Source: Flavobacteriaceae bacterium
Lineage (GTDB): Bacteria; Bacteroidota; Bacteroidia; Flavobacteriales; Flavobacteriaceae
DNA length: 64,000 bases
Direction: 5' to 3'
Assembly: GCA_018402385.1 (NCBI GenBank)
Contig: JAGYJA010000004.1
Location: 186,001 to 250,000 of the forward strand
Shown here: piece by piece, positions 16,576 to 24,445 of the stretch
Layout: each line of letters begins with the position of its first letter
Numbering within the stretch: the stretch's first letter is position 1
Notes under the pieces: model-generated
Databases searched by the model: none
What the model was told of the DNA's origin: nothing
Seen by the model: the letters and a program-made list of their open reading frames with translations, nothing else
Translations under genes and position numbers: made by a program

Positions 16576-16683
16576 ATGATGACTGTTTTGATTATTATCG
16601 GTGCTCTGGTTGCTTGTAACTTTCTATTGTTACACTTTAGTTGTAACGATGCTTCAGAAACCAAAACACCCGGAGAAGAATAA
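16576..16683 (+). CDS. small predicted membrane protein, 35 residues
   Basis: ATG at 16576 opens 35 codons: one hydrophobic helix (TVLIIIGALVACNFLLLHFSC) and a short polar C-terminus (NDASETKTPGEE). The orientation rule suggests the tail is outside or in the periplasm, but the charge bias is weak. Two Cys near the helix end (positions 14 and 23) could be lipidated, though this is not a standard lipobox. Short proteins of this appearance occur in other Flavobacteriia from memory. It is in the gap between the binding protein and ung, and no other gene fits there. Confidence 0.5.
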   Translation: MMTVLIIIGALVACNFLLLHFSCNDASETKTPGEE

Positions 16684-16722
16684 AAAATTTGTTTTAGTAC
16701 TGTTATCCATCCCCCTTTACTT

Positions 16723-17388
16723 TTACCAGTTTATTTCCTGTTTTCCCTTTTCTTTTAAATATGCATTTACTTTGCTAAAATGTTTATTTCCAAACCAAAA
16801 ACCCCTGTTGGCACTCAATGGTGAGGGATGTCCACAAGTAAGGATAAGATGTTTGTTGTCATCTATTAATTTTGCTTTCTTTTTGGCAAAACCGCCCCAA
16901 AGTAAAAACACCACCCCTTCTTTTTCATCTGAAATTGTTTCTATCACGGAATCGGTAAAGAGCTCCCACCCTTTGTTTTGATGGCTCCCGGCTTGATGGG
17001 CTCTAACGGTAAGTGTAGCATTCAATAAAAACACCCCTTGATCTGCCCAGCGTTCAAGATTACCACTCTCCGGAATGGGAATACCCAAATCCTGCTGAAT
17101 CTCCCTAAATATATTTTGTAATGAAGGGGGCTTCAAAATCCCATCGTTTACAGAAAAACACAACCCATTGGCTTGACCGGGTCCGTGATAAGGGTCTTGA
17201 CCCAGAATTACTACTTTTACTTTCTCAAAAGGGGCGTGATCAAAAGCAGCAAAAATAGTAGTCCCCGGTGGATAGCAGGTGTGGGATTGGTATTCACTTT
17301 TTACAAATGCTGCCAATTCCTTGAAATAGGCTTTCTCAAATTCGTCCTTGAGTTTTGCATTCCAACTTTCTTCTATTTTTACCTGCAT
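16723..17388 (-). CDS. ung: uracil-DNA glycosylase
   Basis: Family 1 UNG, 221 residues from ATG 17388, which excises uracil from DNA at the start of base-excision repair. The water-activating loop is GQDPYHG (Asp65), followed by FSVNDG (base stacking), a NATLTVRAHQAGSH segment, LLWGGFAKKK, and the DNA-intercalation loop HPSPLSA near residue 188. A longer reading from 17508 is open but adds 40 residues unlike any UNG and would overlap mutS2, so I reject it. It is divergent from mutS2 over 53 bp; TATTTTTG (17410-17403) on the minus strand fits a -7 element. Confidence 0.95.
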   Translation of the reverse strand: MQVKIEESWNAKLKDEFEKAYFKELAAFVKSEYQSHTCYPPGTTIFAAFDHAPFEKVKVVILGQDPYHGPGQANGLCFSVNDGILKPPSLQNIFREIQQDLGIPIPESGNLERWADQGVFLLNATLTVRAHQAGSHQNKGWELFTDSVIETISDEKEGVVFLLWGGFAKKKAKLIDDNKHLILTCGHPSPLSANRGFWFGNKHFSKVNAYLKEKGKQEINW

Positions 17389-17441
17389 TATCCTTACTTT
17401 TACAAAAATATTCAGGCATAAAATTAAGTAGAAATCCGCAC

Positions 17442-19616
17442 ATGATTCAAATACATTCCAAAACACTTTTAGATCTGGAGTTTCCCACTGTTTTAGATCA
17501 GGCAGCATCCCATTGTGTTACCCAATTAGGTAAAGACAAACTGCTTGAAACAAGACCTTTTCAAAACATAGAAACTGCTCGCACGGCACTTTTGGAAGTA
17601 AATCAATATAAAGTCTCCCTGGAGGGCGACAATCGCATTCCCAATCACGGCTTTGATGCCATCACCTCTGAACTTAATTTATTGGGAGTTGAAAATAGCA
17701 CCCTGGAAGTGGGGTCTTTTAGAAAAATACTCAGTGTTTGCCAAACCACAGCCGAACTGCTTTCTTTTTTTAAAAAATACAATCAGTTTTACATCCATCT
17801 ATTTGAACGCTCAGAAGAAATTCATCTTGATAAAACCATTTCAGAGGCTATTAAAGGTATCATTGACCGCTTTGGAGAAATAAGAGATGACGCTTCACCC
17901 GATTTGGCCGTCATAAGAAGAGCTATGAACGGAATGAAAGGAAAAATCAATGCTTCCTTCATGACCGCACTCAGTCAGGCAGCAGCAGGGGAATATCTGG
18001 ATGAAATAAAGGAATCCATCATTGATAACAGACGCGTCCTGGCAGTTAAAGCAATGTATCGAAAAAAAGTAAAAGGAGCAGCAATGGGCACTTCAAAAAC
18101 CGGAAGTATTGTCTTTATTGAGCCTGCAGCAACACTCGAATTATCACGCGAACTTAACAATCTGCTCTTTGATGAAAAAGAAGAAATCAAGAAAATTCTC
18201 AAACAACTCACTGAGTTCATCAGGCCATTCAGGGAGGATTTAAAAGCGTATCAAAATTATTTGATTGAAATTGATGTGATTTCGGCGAAAGCCAAATATT
18301 CAAAAAAAATAAATGGCGTTCTACCCTCCATTACCAAAGAACGAAACCTCTATTTGAAAGATGCTTTCCACCCCATTCTCTACCTCAGTAATTTAAAGAA
18401 GAAAGAAAAAACCTTTCCGCAGACTATTGGACTTCAAACTAATAAACGCATTATCGTTATTTCAGGACCCAATGCCGGCGGGAAAAGCATCACTTTAAAA
18501 ACCGTAGGACTGTTGCAGGTCATGTTACAAAGTGGATTTTTAATTCCGGTGGACCCGAAAAGCGAACTCTGCTTTTTTGACCGCATTCTCACTGATATAG
18601 GTGATAACCAATCTATTGAAAATCATTTGAGCACCTACAGCTACCGCCTGAAAATGATGAACCAGTTTCTGAAGAAGTGCAATGATAAAACGCTTTTTCT
18701 AATCGATGAATTTGGAACCGGAAGTGACCCCGAACTGGGTGGCGCGCTGGCCGAAACATTTCTGGAAGTTTTCTATGAACGGGAAGCTTTTGGAATCATC
18801 ACAACACATTATAGCAATCTAAAAATGCTTGCAAACGAACTGCCTCACGCCGTGAATGCCAACATGCAGTTTGACCAAAAAACACTGGAGCCTGTTTACC
18901 AGCTTCACATTGGTGAAGCCGGAAGCTCTTTTACTTTTGAGGTGGCTCAAAAAAATGGGATTCCATACAGTTTAATCAACAAAGCCAAAAAGAAAATTGA
19001 ACGCAGCAAAGTGCGCTTTGACAAAACCATCGCCGATTTACAAAAAGAACGAGCCAAGCTAAGAAAAACATCAGAATCACTAAAAAGCGAAGAAGACAAA
19101 GCCAAAACAGAAAGCAAACAACTGGAAGAAATCAATACAAAAATCCAGCAAAAACTGGAAAGCTATCAGGAATTGTATGACAGCAATCAAAAATTAATTT
19201 ATTTAGGCAAAAAAATCGATACTCTTGCCGAAAACTTTTTGAATAATAAAAAGAAGAAACAACTCATAGACGAATTTTTAAAAATTGTAGCTGTAGAAAA
19301 TTCAAAAAAGAAAAAGGATCCACCCAAGGTTAAAAAGGAAGTAAAAGCCAAGGAAAAAGAAATAGAGAAAGAGGTTACTCAAAAGGTAGCTGTCATCAGA
19401 GAGAAAAAGAAAAAGGAAAAAGCCATCGAGAAAAAAAAGGAAGACAACAAGCCCAAGGTAGAACTAAAAGTGGGCGATCGCGTGCGAATGCAAGACGGCC
19501 GAGCCATTGGTATTATTGATAGTATCGAAAAGAAAAAAGCCATCGTCAATTATGGGATGTTTACCACCAATGTTTCCATCACCGAACTTGAGTTTGTTGA
19601 ACGAAAAAAGAAGTAA
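17442..19616 (+). CDS. MutS2-family ATPase without an obvious Smr domain
   Basis: 724 residues from ATG 17442. The N-terminal core and lever domain runs to about 320, followed by the MutS ABC-type ATPase: Walker A GPNAGGKS near 342, the ST-rich signature (ENHLSTYSYRLK) and Walker B LIDEFGTGSDP near 425. Residues about 530-690 are Lys/Glu-rich coiled coil. The C-terminus is a KOW-like beta segment (VGDRVRMQDGRAIGII), and the chain ends there: the C-terminal Smr endonuclease domain of Bacillus MutS2 is missing. MutS2 proteins act on recombination intermediates or stalled ribosomes rather than mismatches. The divergent neighbour is ung. Confidence 0.9.
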   Translation: MIQIHSKTLLDLEFPTVLDQAASHCVTQLGKDKLLETRPFQNIETARTALLEVNQYKVSLEGDNRIPNHGFDAITSELNLLGVENSTLEVGSFRKILSVCQTTAELLSFFKKYNQFYIHLFERSEEIHLDKTISEAIKGIIDRFGEIRDDASPDLAVIRRAMNGMKGKINASFMTALSQAAAGEYLDEIKESIIDNRRVLAVKAMYRKKVKGAAMGTSKTGSIVFIEPAATLELSRELNNLLFDEKEEIKKILKQLTEFIRPFREDLKAYQNYLIEIDVISAKAKYSKKINGVLPSITKERNLYLKDAFHPILYLSNLKKKEKTFPQTIGLQTNKRIIVISGPNAGGKSITLKTVGLLQVMLQSGFLIPVDPKSELCFFDRILTDIGDNQSIENHLSTYSYRLKMMNQFLKKCNDKTLFLIDEFGTGSDPELGGALAETFLEVFYEREAFGIITTHYSNLKMLANELPHAVNANMQFDQKTLEPVYQLHIGEAGSSFTFEVAQKNGIPYSLINKAKKKIERSKVRFDKTIADLQKERAKLRKTSESLKSEEDKAKTESKQLEEINTKIQQKLESYQELYDSNQKLIYLGKKIDTLAENFLNNKKKKQLIDEFLKIVAVENSKKKKDPPKVKKEVKAKEKEIEKEVTQKVAVIREKKKKEKAIEKKKEDNKPKVELKVGDRVRMQDGRAIGIIDSIEKKKAIVNYGMFTTNVSITELEFVERKKK

Positions 19617-19625
19617 CTTTGCACT

Positions 19626-20033
19626 ATGGGCACTCAAGACAAAAAAATTATTCTCTTTGACGGTGTATGTAATCTCTGCAACGGTTCTGTAGTGTTGATC
19701 ATTAAAAGGGATAAAAAGGATTTGTTTCGGTTTGCTGCTATTCAATCTAATGAAGGCCAGGAGTTGATTGAAACTCATAATATTGACACATCAAAAGTGG
19801 ATTCCATTTTACTTATTGACGGTGAACACTACTATTCAAAATCAACAGCAGCTTTAAAGATAGCCCGTCACCTGGCCGGTGGTTATCCCCTGCTTTATGG
19901 TTTTATGATATTGCCCCGCTTTTTCAGGAATTGGGTCTATGATATCATTGCCCGAAACCGCTACAAATGGTTTGGTAAAAAAGAAAGCTGTATGATTCCC
20001 ACTCCTGAACTGCGCTCTAAGTTTTTAGAATAG
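19626..20033 (+). CDS. DCC-family (DUF393) thiol-disulfide oxidoreductase-like protein
   Basis: 135 residues. The family motif DGVCNLCNGSV (DxxCxxC) is at residues 12-22, the putative redox-active CxxC. The remainder has the family signatures FAAIQSNEGQ, SKSTAALKIARHL and the basic C-terminal ARNRYKWFGKKESC. It is predicted to be cytoplasmic; its reaction is not established. It starts 9 bp after mutS2 and is probably co-transcribed. A degenerate second copy lies at about 22100-22296, so this gene has been locally duplicated once. Confidence 0.85.
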   Translation: MGTQDKKIILFDGVCNLCNGSVVLIIKRDKKDLFRFAAIQSNEGQELIETHNIDTSKVDSILLIDGEHYYSKSTAALKIARHLAGGYPLLYGFMILPRFFRNWVYDIIARNRYKWFGKKESCMIPTPELRSKFLE

Positions 20034-20050
20034 TGATGATCTATGTTTTG

Positions 20051-20971
20051 TCAATTACAACTAACAACAATATTATCTAAATAATAATATTCATCAGCAG
20101 CCCAGGTTTGAAGACGAACCCTAATGATAAGGCTCGTGCCTGATATTCCGGAAACGGAAACTGTAACAGTTCCGGTCAAATTATCTACAAGTGTATGATT
20201 TATAGTGCCCAGTCCGATATAGTTGGTAATTTTTGTAAAGGAAATACCCCCATCAGTAGAATAGGCTAAATCAAAATAATCAGAGTTATCAAAACCACAA
20301 GTAAAATCATCAATATGCTGTGAAGGAGCATATTCCAGGTCACCTCCCGTACTCACTTCCATAGAAATCCCTATATCTGTATATCCTGATATATCAATTT
20401 CTTGTGTCTGAAATTGGAAAATACCGTTTGTGTCCCTGAGTGCCAATTTACCTGATTGCACCAATGCAAAATCGTTTGCATCCAAAAGTGTCCCGGGCAA
20501 TGACGGTGTACTGCTACCATAAGATTCAAAACTGGTCAAGGTCCATTTTGTGACACCTGATGGATAATCTCCACTGGAGGATGTGACTCCTGAGACACCC
20601 GTATCTCCAACATAACTATCAAAATCTTCTACAAATAAGATATCGCCGCTACAAGTAACATTCAGGCAATTTATGCTCCTCCAGGCATGAACAATACCAT
20701 CATAAATATCCCAGCATTGTTTTCCCGTTACGGGATCACTGACAAATACCATCAGTCCGTCATCTCTGTCATCTGAAATAGAAACCGGGATACTGCTTTG
20801 TTCACTTTCAGTAACCACAGGCATTAAAAACCCGCCTATTTTTGTTGTCTGTACATTTTCTGCTTCCAGGTGCAATACAGCAGCACTGCTCAGATTAGTA
20901 GTGTTTATCCCCACCTGGGCATCCATAGGAACAAAATGAATTAATAGAACTATAACTAATACCTTTTTCAT
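20051..20971 (-). CDS. secreted surface protein, paralogue A (VGINT N-terminal module)
   Basis: 306 residues with a Sec signal (to about residue 18, MDAQVGINTTN). The first 100 residues are the module common in Flavobacteriia secreted proteins: VGINTTNLSSAAVLHLEA, GGFLMPVVTESEQ, DDGLMVFVSDP and a Trp-rich end. The C-terminal part is a beta-sandwich-like domain (FVEDFDSY, FTCGFDNSDYFDLAYSTDGG, WAADEYYYLDNIVVSC), as in choice-of-anchor or carbohydrate-binding modules. No T9SS C-terminal signal is evident. It shares the N-terminal module with 21057-21965 and 25609-26484, but has a different C-terminal domain. Function unknown; surface adhesion or glycan binding is plausible. Confidence 0.75.
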   Translation of the reverse strand: MKKVLVIVLLIHFVPMDAQVGINTTNLSSAAVLHLEAENVQTTKIGGFLMPVVTESEQSSIPVSISDDRDDGLMVFVSDPVTGKQCWDIYDGIVHAWRSINCLNVTCSGDILFVEDFDSYVGDTGVSGVTSSSGDYPSGVTKWTLTSFESYGSSTPSLPGTLLDANDFALVQSGKLALRDTNGIFQFQTQEIDISGYTDIGISMEVSTGGDLEYAPSQHIDDFTCGFDNSDYFDLAYSTDGGISFTKITNYIGLGTINHTLVDNLTGTVTVSVSGISGTSLIIRVRLQTWAADEYYYLDNIVVSCN

Positions 20972-21056
20972 ATTATAAGCGGTGCCATTAAATGTATTTG
21001 TTGGAAATCCTTTATCTTTCTTTGGAACATATATAGCTTCGTTTTTTGGAATAAAG

Positions 21057-21965
21057 TTAATTTACATATCCCCGAACGATAAGGTCATCGCCAGTTTGAA
21101 AATTATTTAAGTACCAGGTACCACCGGCTGCACTTGCTCCCCAATTTACTAATCTAAAAGTAACCGTTGTTGCAGATGTTAAATTCTGCAAAGCAGGGAT
21201 ACCACTTAAATCCATTGCAGGTTGTAGATTTCCAGCTGCCGAAGTGGTACCTCCCCAGGTTATTGGGCTACCAATATCAAAAAAATCCACTCCATTTATA
21301 CTGTATTGCCAAATCCCTGTTGTAGGTCCTGTTCCGGAGCGTCTGATATTGTATGGGTCTATATCGGTTATGGAAACATTTTCCCCAGAAGAAGGGGTTA
21401 TGGTAAATGTCGCAAATTTATTATTAGTGATAGCATTCGCCTTTGTCGTCACATTAAAACTATTTCCTCCCCAAGCACCTGTTGCTCCGGAACCACCTGT
21501 TCCAATACCAGCACCTCGGATTAATCCTCCAACTATAACAGAAGGACTTGTGGCAGTTGCTGCAAATGGACTTGGACCATAATTACCTGATCCCCCTGTT
21601 AACGGACTTACATTCCATCCTGCCAAAAGAGTATAAACAGGATCATTTACAGGCATGCAATACACATTTGACCAGGCAGATTCAATAGCGTCATAAATTT
21701 GCAAACAGCGGTTGGTACCTTCAGAGAGAAAAACCATCAAGCCGTCATCATTTGTGCCTACAGGTATATTATTGCGCTGTGTAAGGGATACTTTGGGCGG
21801 TAGAAATCCACCAAAATTGATTCCATCATTAGAACTGTTTACATCCAGTACCGCTGCCGGACTTGGGTTTGATGTATTTATCCCCACCTGACCCACGCCT
21901 TTGTAAGAAAATAAAAAACAGAAAATTAAAACACATAATCGCCAATAATCATGGGGATAATTCAT
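21057..21965 (-). CDS. secreted surface protein, paralogue B
   Basis: 302 residues with a Sec signal and the VGINTSNPSPAAVLDVNSS module (residues about 26-120, including FGGFLPPKVSLTQR and DDGLMVFLSEG). The C-terminal 180 residues hold Gly/Ser/Thr-rich beta structure with IRRSGTGPTTGIWQYSIN followed by GVDFFDIG, also found in 25609-26484. It ends without a T9SS signal. It lies 85 bp upstream of paralogue A on the same strand. Paralogues B and C are much closer to each other than to A. Function unknown. Confidence 0.75.
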   Translation of the reverse strand: MNYPHDYWRLCVLIFCFLFSYKGVGQVGINTSNPSPAAVLDVNSSNDGINFGGFLPPKVSLTQRNNIPVGTNDDGLMVFLSEGTNRCLQIYDAIESAWSNVYCMPVNDPVYTLLAGWNVSPLTGGSGNYGPSPFAATATSPSVIVGGLIRGAGIGTGGSGATGAWGGNSFNVTTKANAITNNKFATFTITPSSGENVSITDIDPYNIRRSGTGPTTGIWQYSINGVDFFDIGSPITWGGTTSAAGNLQPAMDLSGIPALQNLTSATTVTFRLVNWGASAAGGTWYLNNFQTGDDLIVRGYVN

Positions 21966-22099
21966 AAATAAGCTTTTTGATATAGTGGAGACAAACTTAA
22001 AAACAATTAAAAACTACTAGGTTTTTTTTGTGTTATTTTAAAGTTACCATAAAAGGTTATTCTGATGTAAATGGTTAAGACGCCTGAAAGGATACTTAT

Positions 22100-22296
22100 T
22101 GCGCGAAGTATATTATGGCACTAAAAGTTGCCATAAATTTGAAATGGGTTTACCTCCTGCTTGCGGTTTTTTGTTTCCTTCAGGCTTATTTAGAAATTGG
22201 GTATAGACCACCGGTGCCAAAAACCGTTACAAATGGTTTGGCAAAAAAGAAAACTGCATGATTCCCACACCGGAGTTGAAATCAAAGTTTTTGTAA
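22100..22296 (+). pseudogene. remnant of a second DCC-family (DUF393) gene
   Basis: Translation recovers the DCC C-terminus in pieces: ALKVAINLKWG from 22118 and, one frame over, FRNWV-stop-TTGAKNRYKWFGKKENCMIPTPELKSKFL from about 22189 to the TAA at 22294. It is clearly homologous to the end of the intact gene at 19626-20033. It carries a TAG at 22204-22206 and at least one frameshift, and the CxxC half is absent. It is a degenerate duplicate and should not be called as a gene. The rest of the 347-bp gap (21966-22312) holds nothing else I can see. Confidence 0.8.
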
Positions 22297-22312
22297 CTGA
22301 ACTCGTTAAAAC

Positions 22313-23494
22313 TTATTTGAGATTGTCCAGAATAAATTCCAACTTGGAATTGGTGTTTCTGTTTTCGGCGAAAGCATAATTTTCATAAGTATTTGCCGCA
22401 GCCAAACCTTCATTTTTCCACTTTTCAACAATGTGGTTGTACTCTAAAGTCACTTTTCCGCTTAAGAGATTATCAAGGGACTCCCTGTTTTTATAGTGGT
22501 TATAGATTTTTTTCAGTCCGGTGAGGTACATATAATCTTTTGTAAATCCGCCACCTCTGTGCGCTCTTAGCGAAATATTGTAAGCCTCTTCCCTATTGAG
22601 TTTATACTGATTGTGCAACAAGTCAAAAGTGTCACAAAAATCAAATCCTTTGCGCAAACTATCTGCTGCAAGTACACGATAAGAAAGCTCTTTTAAACGA
22701 TACAAAGTAAGGCAACCGCTCATATACTCACTAAAAACAGCAAGCCCTTCCTGGGTTTCTACATTTTGAGGGAAACCGTTATGAAAAATTTTAAGAGGTT
22801 GATTTAATCCGTTGAAGGTAGTAACCAAATGCACTCCAATCTCATGGTTTGCAAGCACTTTCAATTGATTGGCACTGTATAAATGGTTTTTCTTTAAAAT
22901 AAGTGTCTGGGTGTTGTTTTGCACCATAGCCGCAGCCGTGATTTTTGTCGAAACCTTGATGTTAAAAGGAAAATCATACACTTTCATAAAGTCTCTGAAA
23001 TAATCAATGGCATCATTCACATTATAAGCCGGCTGAAGTTCAGGGTCAAAAGCATCATCTGTAAAGTGCAAAATAAAACGGGCGTTTTCAACGTCTTTGT
23101 CTTTGGGTGTACCAAAAGATTTCAACGCATTGAAATAAAATTTTTGCGGCTGACTAATAGTCTCTATACATTGAATGAGTCCTGAGTAATCATAAATGAT
23201 ATCCCGGTAAAAAGCTCTGGATTCTGCGTCCTTAATCGTGTCGATTGGTTGTGAAAACAGTTCTTGTTGCATTTTGTGAGCATCAAAATCAATCCGGCGG
23301 TACTTGAATTTCGGATTGATGTTGTATTTGGATGCGAAGAAGTTGCGCTTTTCCTGCTCGATGTTTATTGGGTTGATGTAATTGAGCAATTCAATCTTTT
23401 GCACAAGCTGATTGAGGTGGTTGTCAATTTTGACCAGATTGGGATGTTCTTTTTTAACTTTTTCGGAAAGGGATGAGTTATTTTTTGTGTGCAT
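22313..23494 (-). CDS. DUF1704 / QEGLA-motif metallopeptidase-like protein
   Basis: 393 residues from ATG 23494 (an ATG at 23512 is also possible). The family motif HEIGVH (H217, E218, H222) is an H-E-x3-H zinc site, followed by QEGLA (248-252) whose Glu may be the third ligand. The family name 'flavohemoglobin expression-modulating QEGLA protein' (TIGR02421) reflects an old phenotype. DUF1704 also includes human MATCAP (KIAA0895L), a tubulin tyrosine carboxypeptidase, so a C-terminal peptidase activity is inferred. It starts inside the end of the N-formylglutamate amidohydrolase-like gene (17-bp overlap) and follows the ATP-grasp gene. The substrate is unknown. Confidence 0.85.
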   Translation of the reverse strand: MHTKNNSSLSEKVKKEHPNLVKIDNHLNQLVQKIELLNYINPINIEQEKRNFFASKYNINPKFKYRRIDFDAHKMQQELFSQPIDTIKDAESRAFYRDIIYDYSGLIQCIETISQPQKFYFNALKSFGTPKDKDVENARFILHFTDDAFDPELQPAYNVNDAIDYFRDFMKVYDFPFNIKVSTKITAAAMVQNNTQTLILKKNHLYSANQLKVLANHEIGVHLVTTFNGLNQPLKIFHNGFPQNVETQEGLAVFSEYMSGCLTLYRLKELSYRVLAADSLRKGFDFCDTFDLLHNQYKLNREEAYNISLRAHRGGGFTKDYMYLTGLKKIYNHYKNRESLDNLLSGKVTLEYNHIVEKWKNEGLAAANTYENYAFAENRNTNSKLEFILDNLK

Positions 23495-24308
23495 TGTAAA
23501 AGGAGTAAGCATGTGATTTGATTTTTTCTCTCAATTGAATTTCGATTGCAGAAACCACCTCAGGGAAGATGATTTGGGCATATTCATCACAATATATTTT
23601 TTTGAATTCTGTTGCCAAAACTAAGGTATTTTTAAAGTTTTTGGTAATATATTTTAGGAAATATCCATTGCCTTGAAAGGTGTCATTGATTTTGGAGGTG
23701 GCGATGATACCGTGTGGTAATTCCAATTCTGCTAAAGAGGTCCTCCAAGATTCTACCTGATTTCCAAAGCGCTTATTATCAATATTGGCTGTTCCCAAGT
23801 TGATGACAGGCACTTCCCTGTCCCATCGTCGCCAATTGTAGGAATGCATATCATAGACGATTACAGCACCAAATTTTGCTTCCAATTTTGATATTAAAGC
23901 GCTTACAACCTTATAAAAGTTAAGATGTTTTTGAAGGCTTTGTTGTTTTTGATTGTCGGGCAAGGGGGTTTTCCATAGTTTTTTACCCCAGGCATCTTCA
24001 TAGATGGCATTTTCAGGGTCGCGATTGAGGTCATATTCAAATCGGCTGTCACAACCGGCAATGACTATGGGATGGGATTTGACAAATTCTTTGGTACAAG
24101 GGTCTTCTTCAAACCATCGGTCATATTGTGTATGCAGGCAGTTGTCCCAAAGTTCTTTCCTGAACTGATGCCCGTCGTGTACAGCACCACAGATATAAGG
24201 AACATATTCATCTATCTTTATGGTAAAAGAATAATCGTCAACAACAGCTTCAAATTGAAGCTCATTTTCAATATTTTTTAGTATCTGTTTTATGGAAAGT
24301 CGTTTCAT
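23478..24308 (-). CDS. N-formylglutamate amidohydrolase-family hydrolase
   Basis: 276 residues, PF05013-like. The metal-binding motifs AVHDGHQFR (residues about 41-49) and DMHSYNWRR (about 155-163) are present, with a C-terminal ATEFKKIYCDE. Classical members remove a formyl group from formylglutamate in histidine degradation, but no other hut gene is here. The Bacteroidota branch, as in this case, sits with an ATP-grasp and a DUF1704 gene, so a deacylase or amidase of a modified peptide is as likely. It begins 137 bp after the ATP-grasp gene and overlaps the DUF1704 gene start. Confidence 0.82.
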   Translation of the reverse strand: MKRLSIKQILKNIENELQFEAVVDDYSFTIKIDEYVPYICGAVHDGHQFRKELWDNCLHTQYDRWFEEDPCTKEFVKSHPIVIAGCDSRFEYDLNRDPENAIYEDAWGKKLWKTPLPDNQKQQSLQKHLNFYKVVSALISKLEAKFGAVIVYDMHSYNWRRWDREVPVINLGTANIDNKRFGNQVESWRTSLAELELPHGIIATSKINDTFQGNGYFLKYITKNFKNTLVLATEFKKIYCDEYAQIIFPEVVSAIEIQLREKIKSHAYSFYNAHKK

Positions 24309-24445
24309 GAATTGTATTTCAAATCTTGAAATTAGAAATTTGTTATTTGTTGATGGAATGATTTATAAGAATTTTTTTAGAAAAAACGTAAAACACCCAG
24401 CATCCAAGGAGCAATACTCACTGACTCAATGACTCAAAAACTCAT

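Noticed and set aside
16723-17508. Long version of ung from 17508
   Set aside because: The extra 40 residues are not UNG-like and the region overlaps the mutS2 start; the ATG at 17388 gives the standard length.
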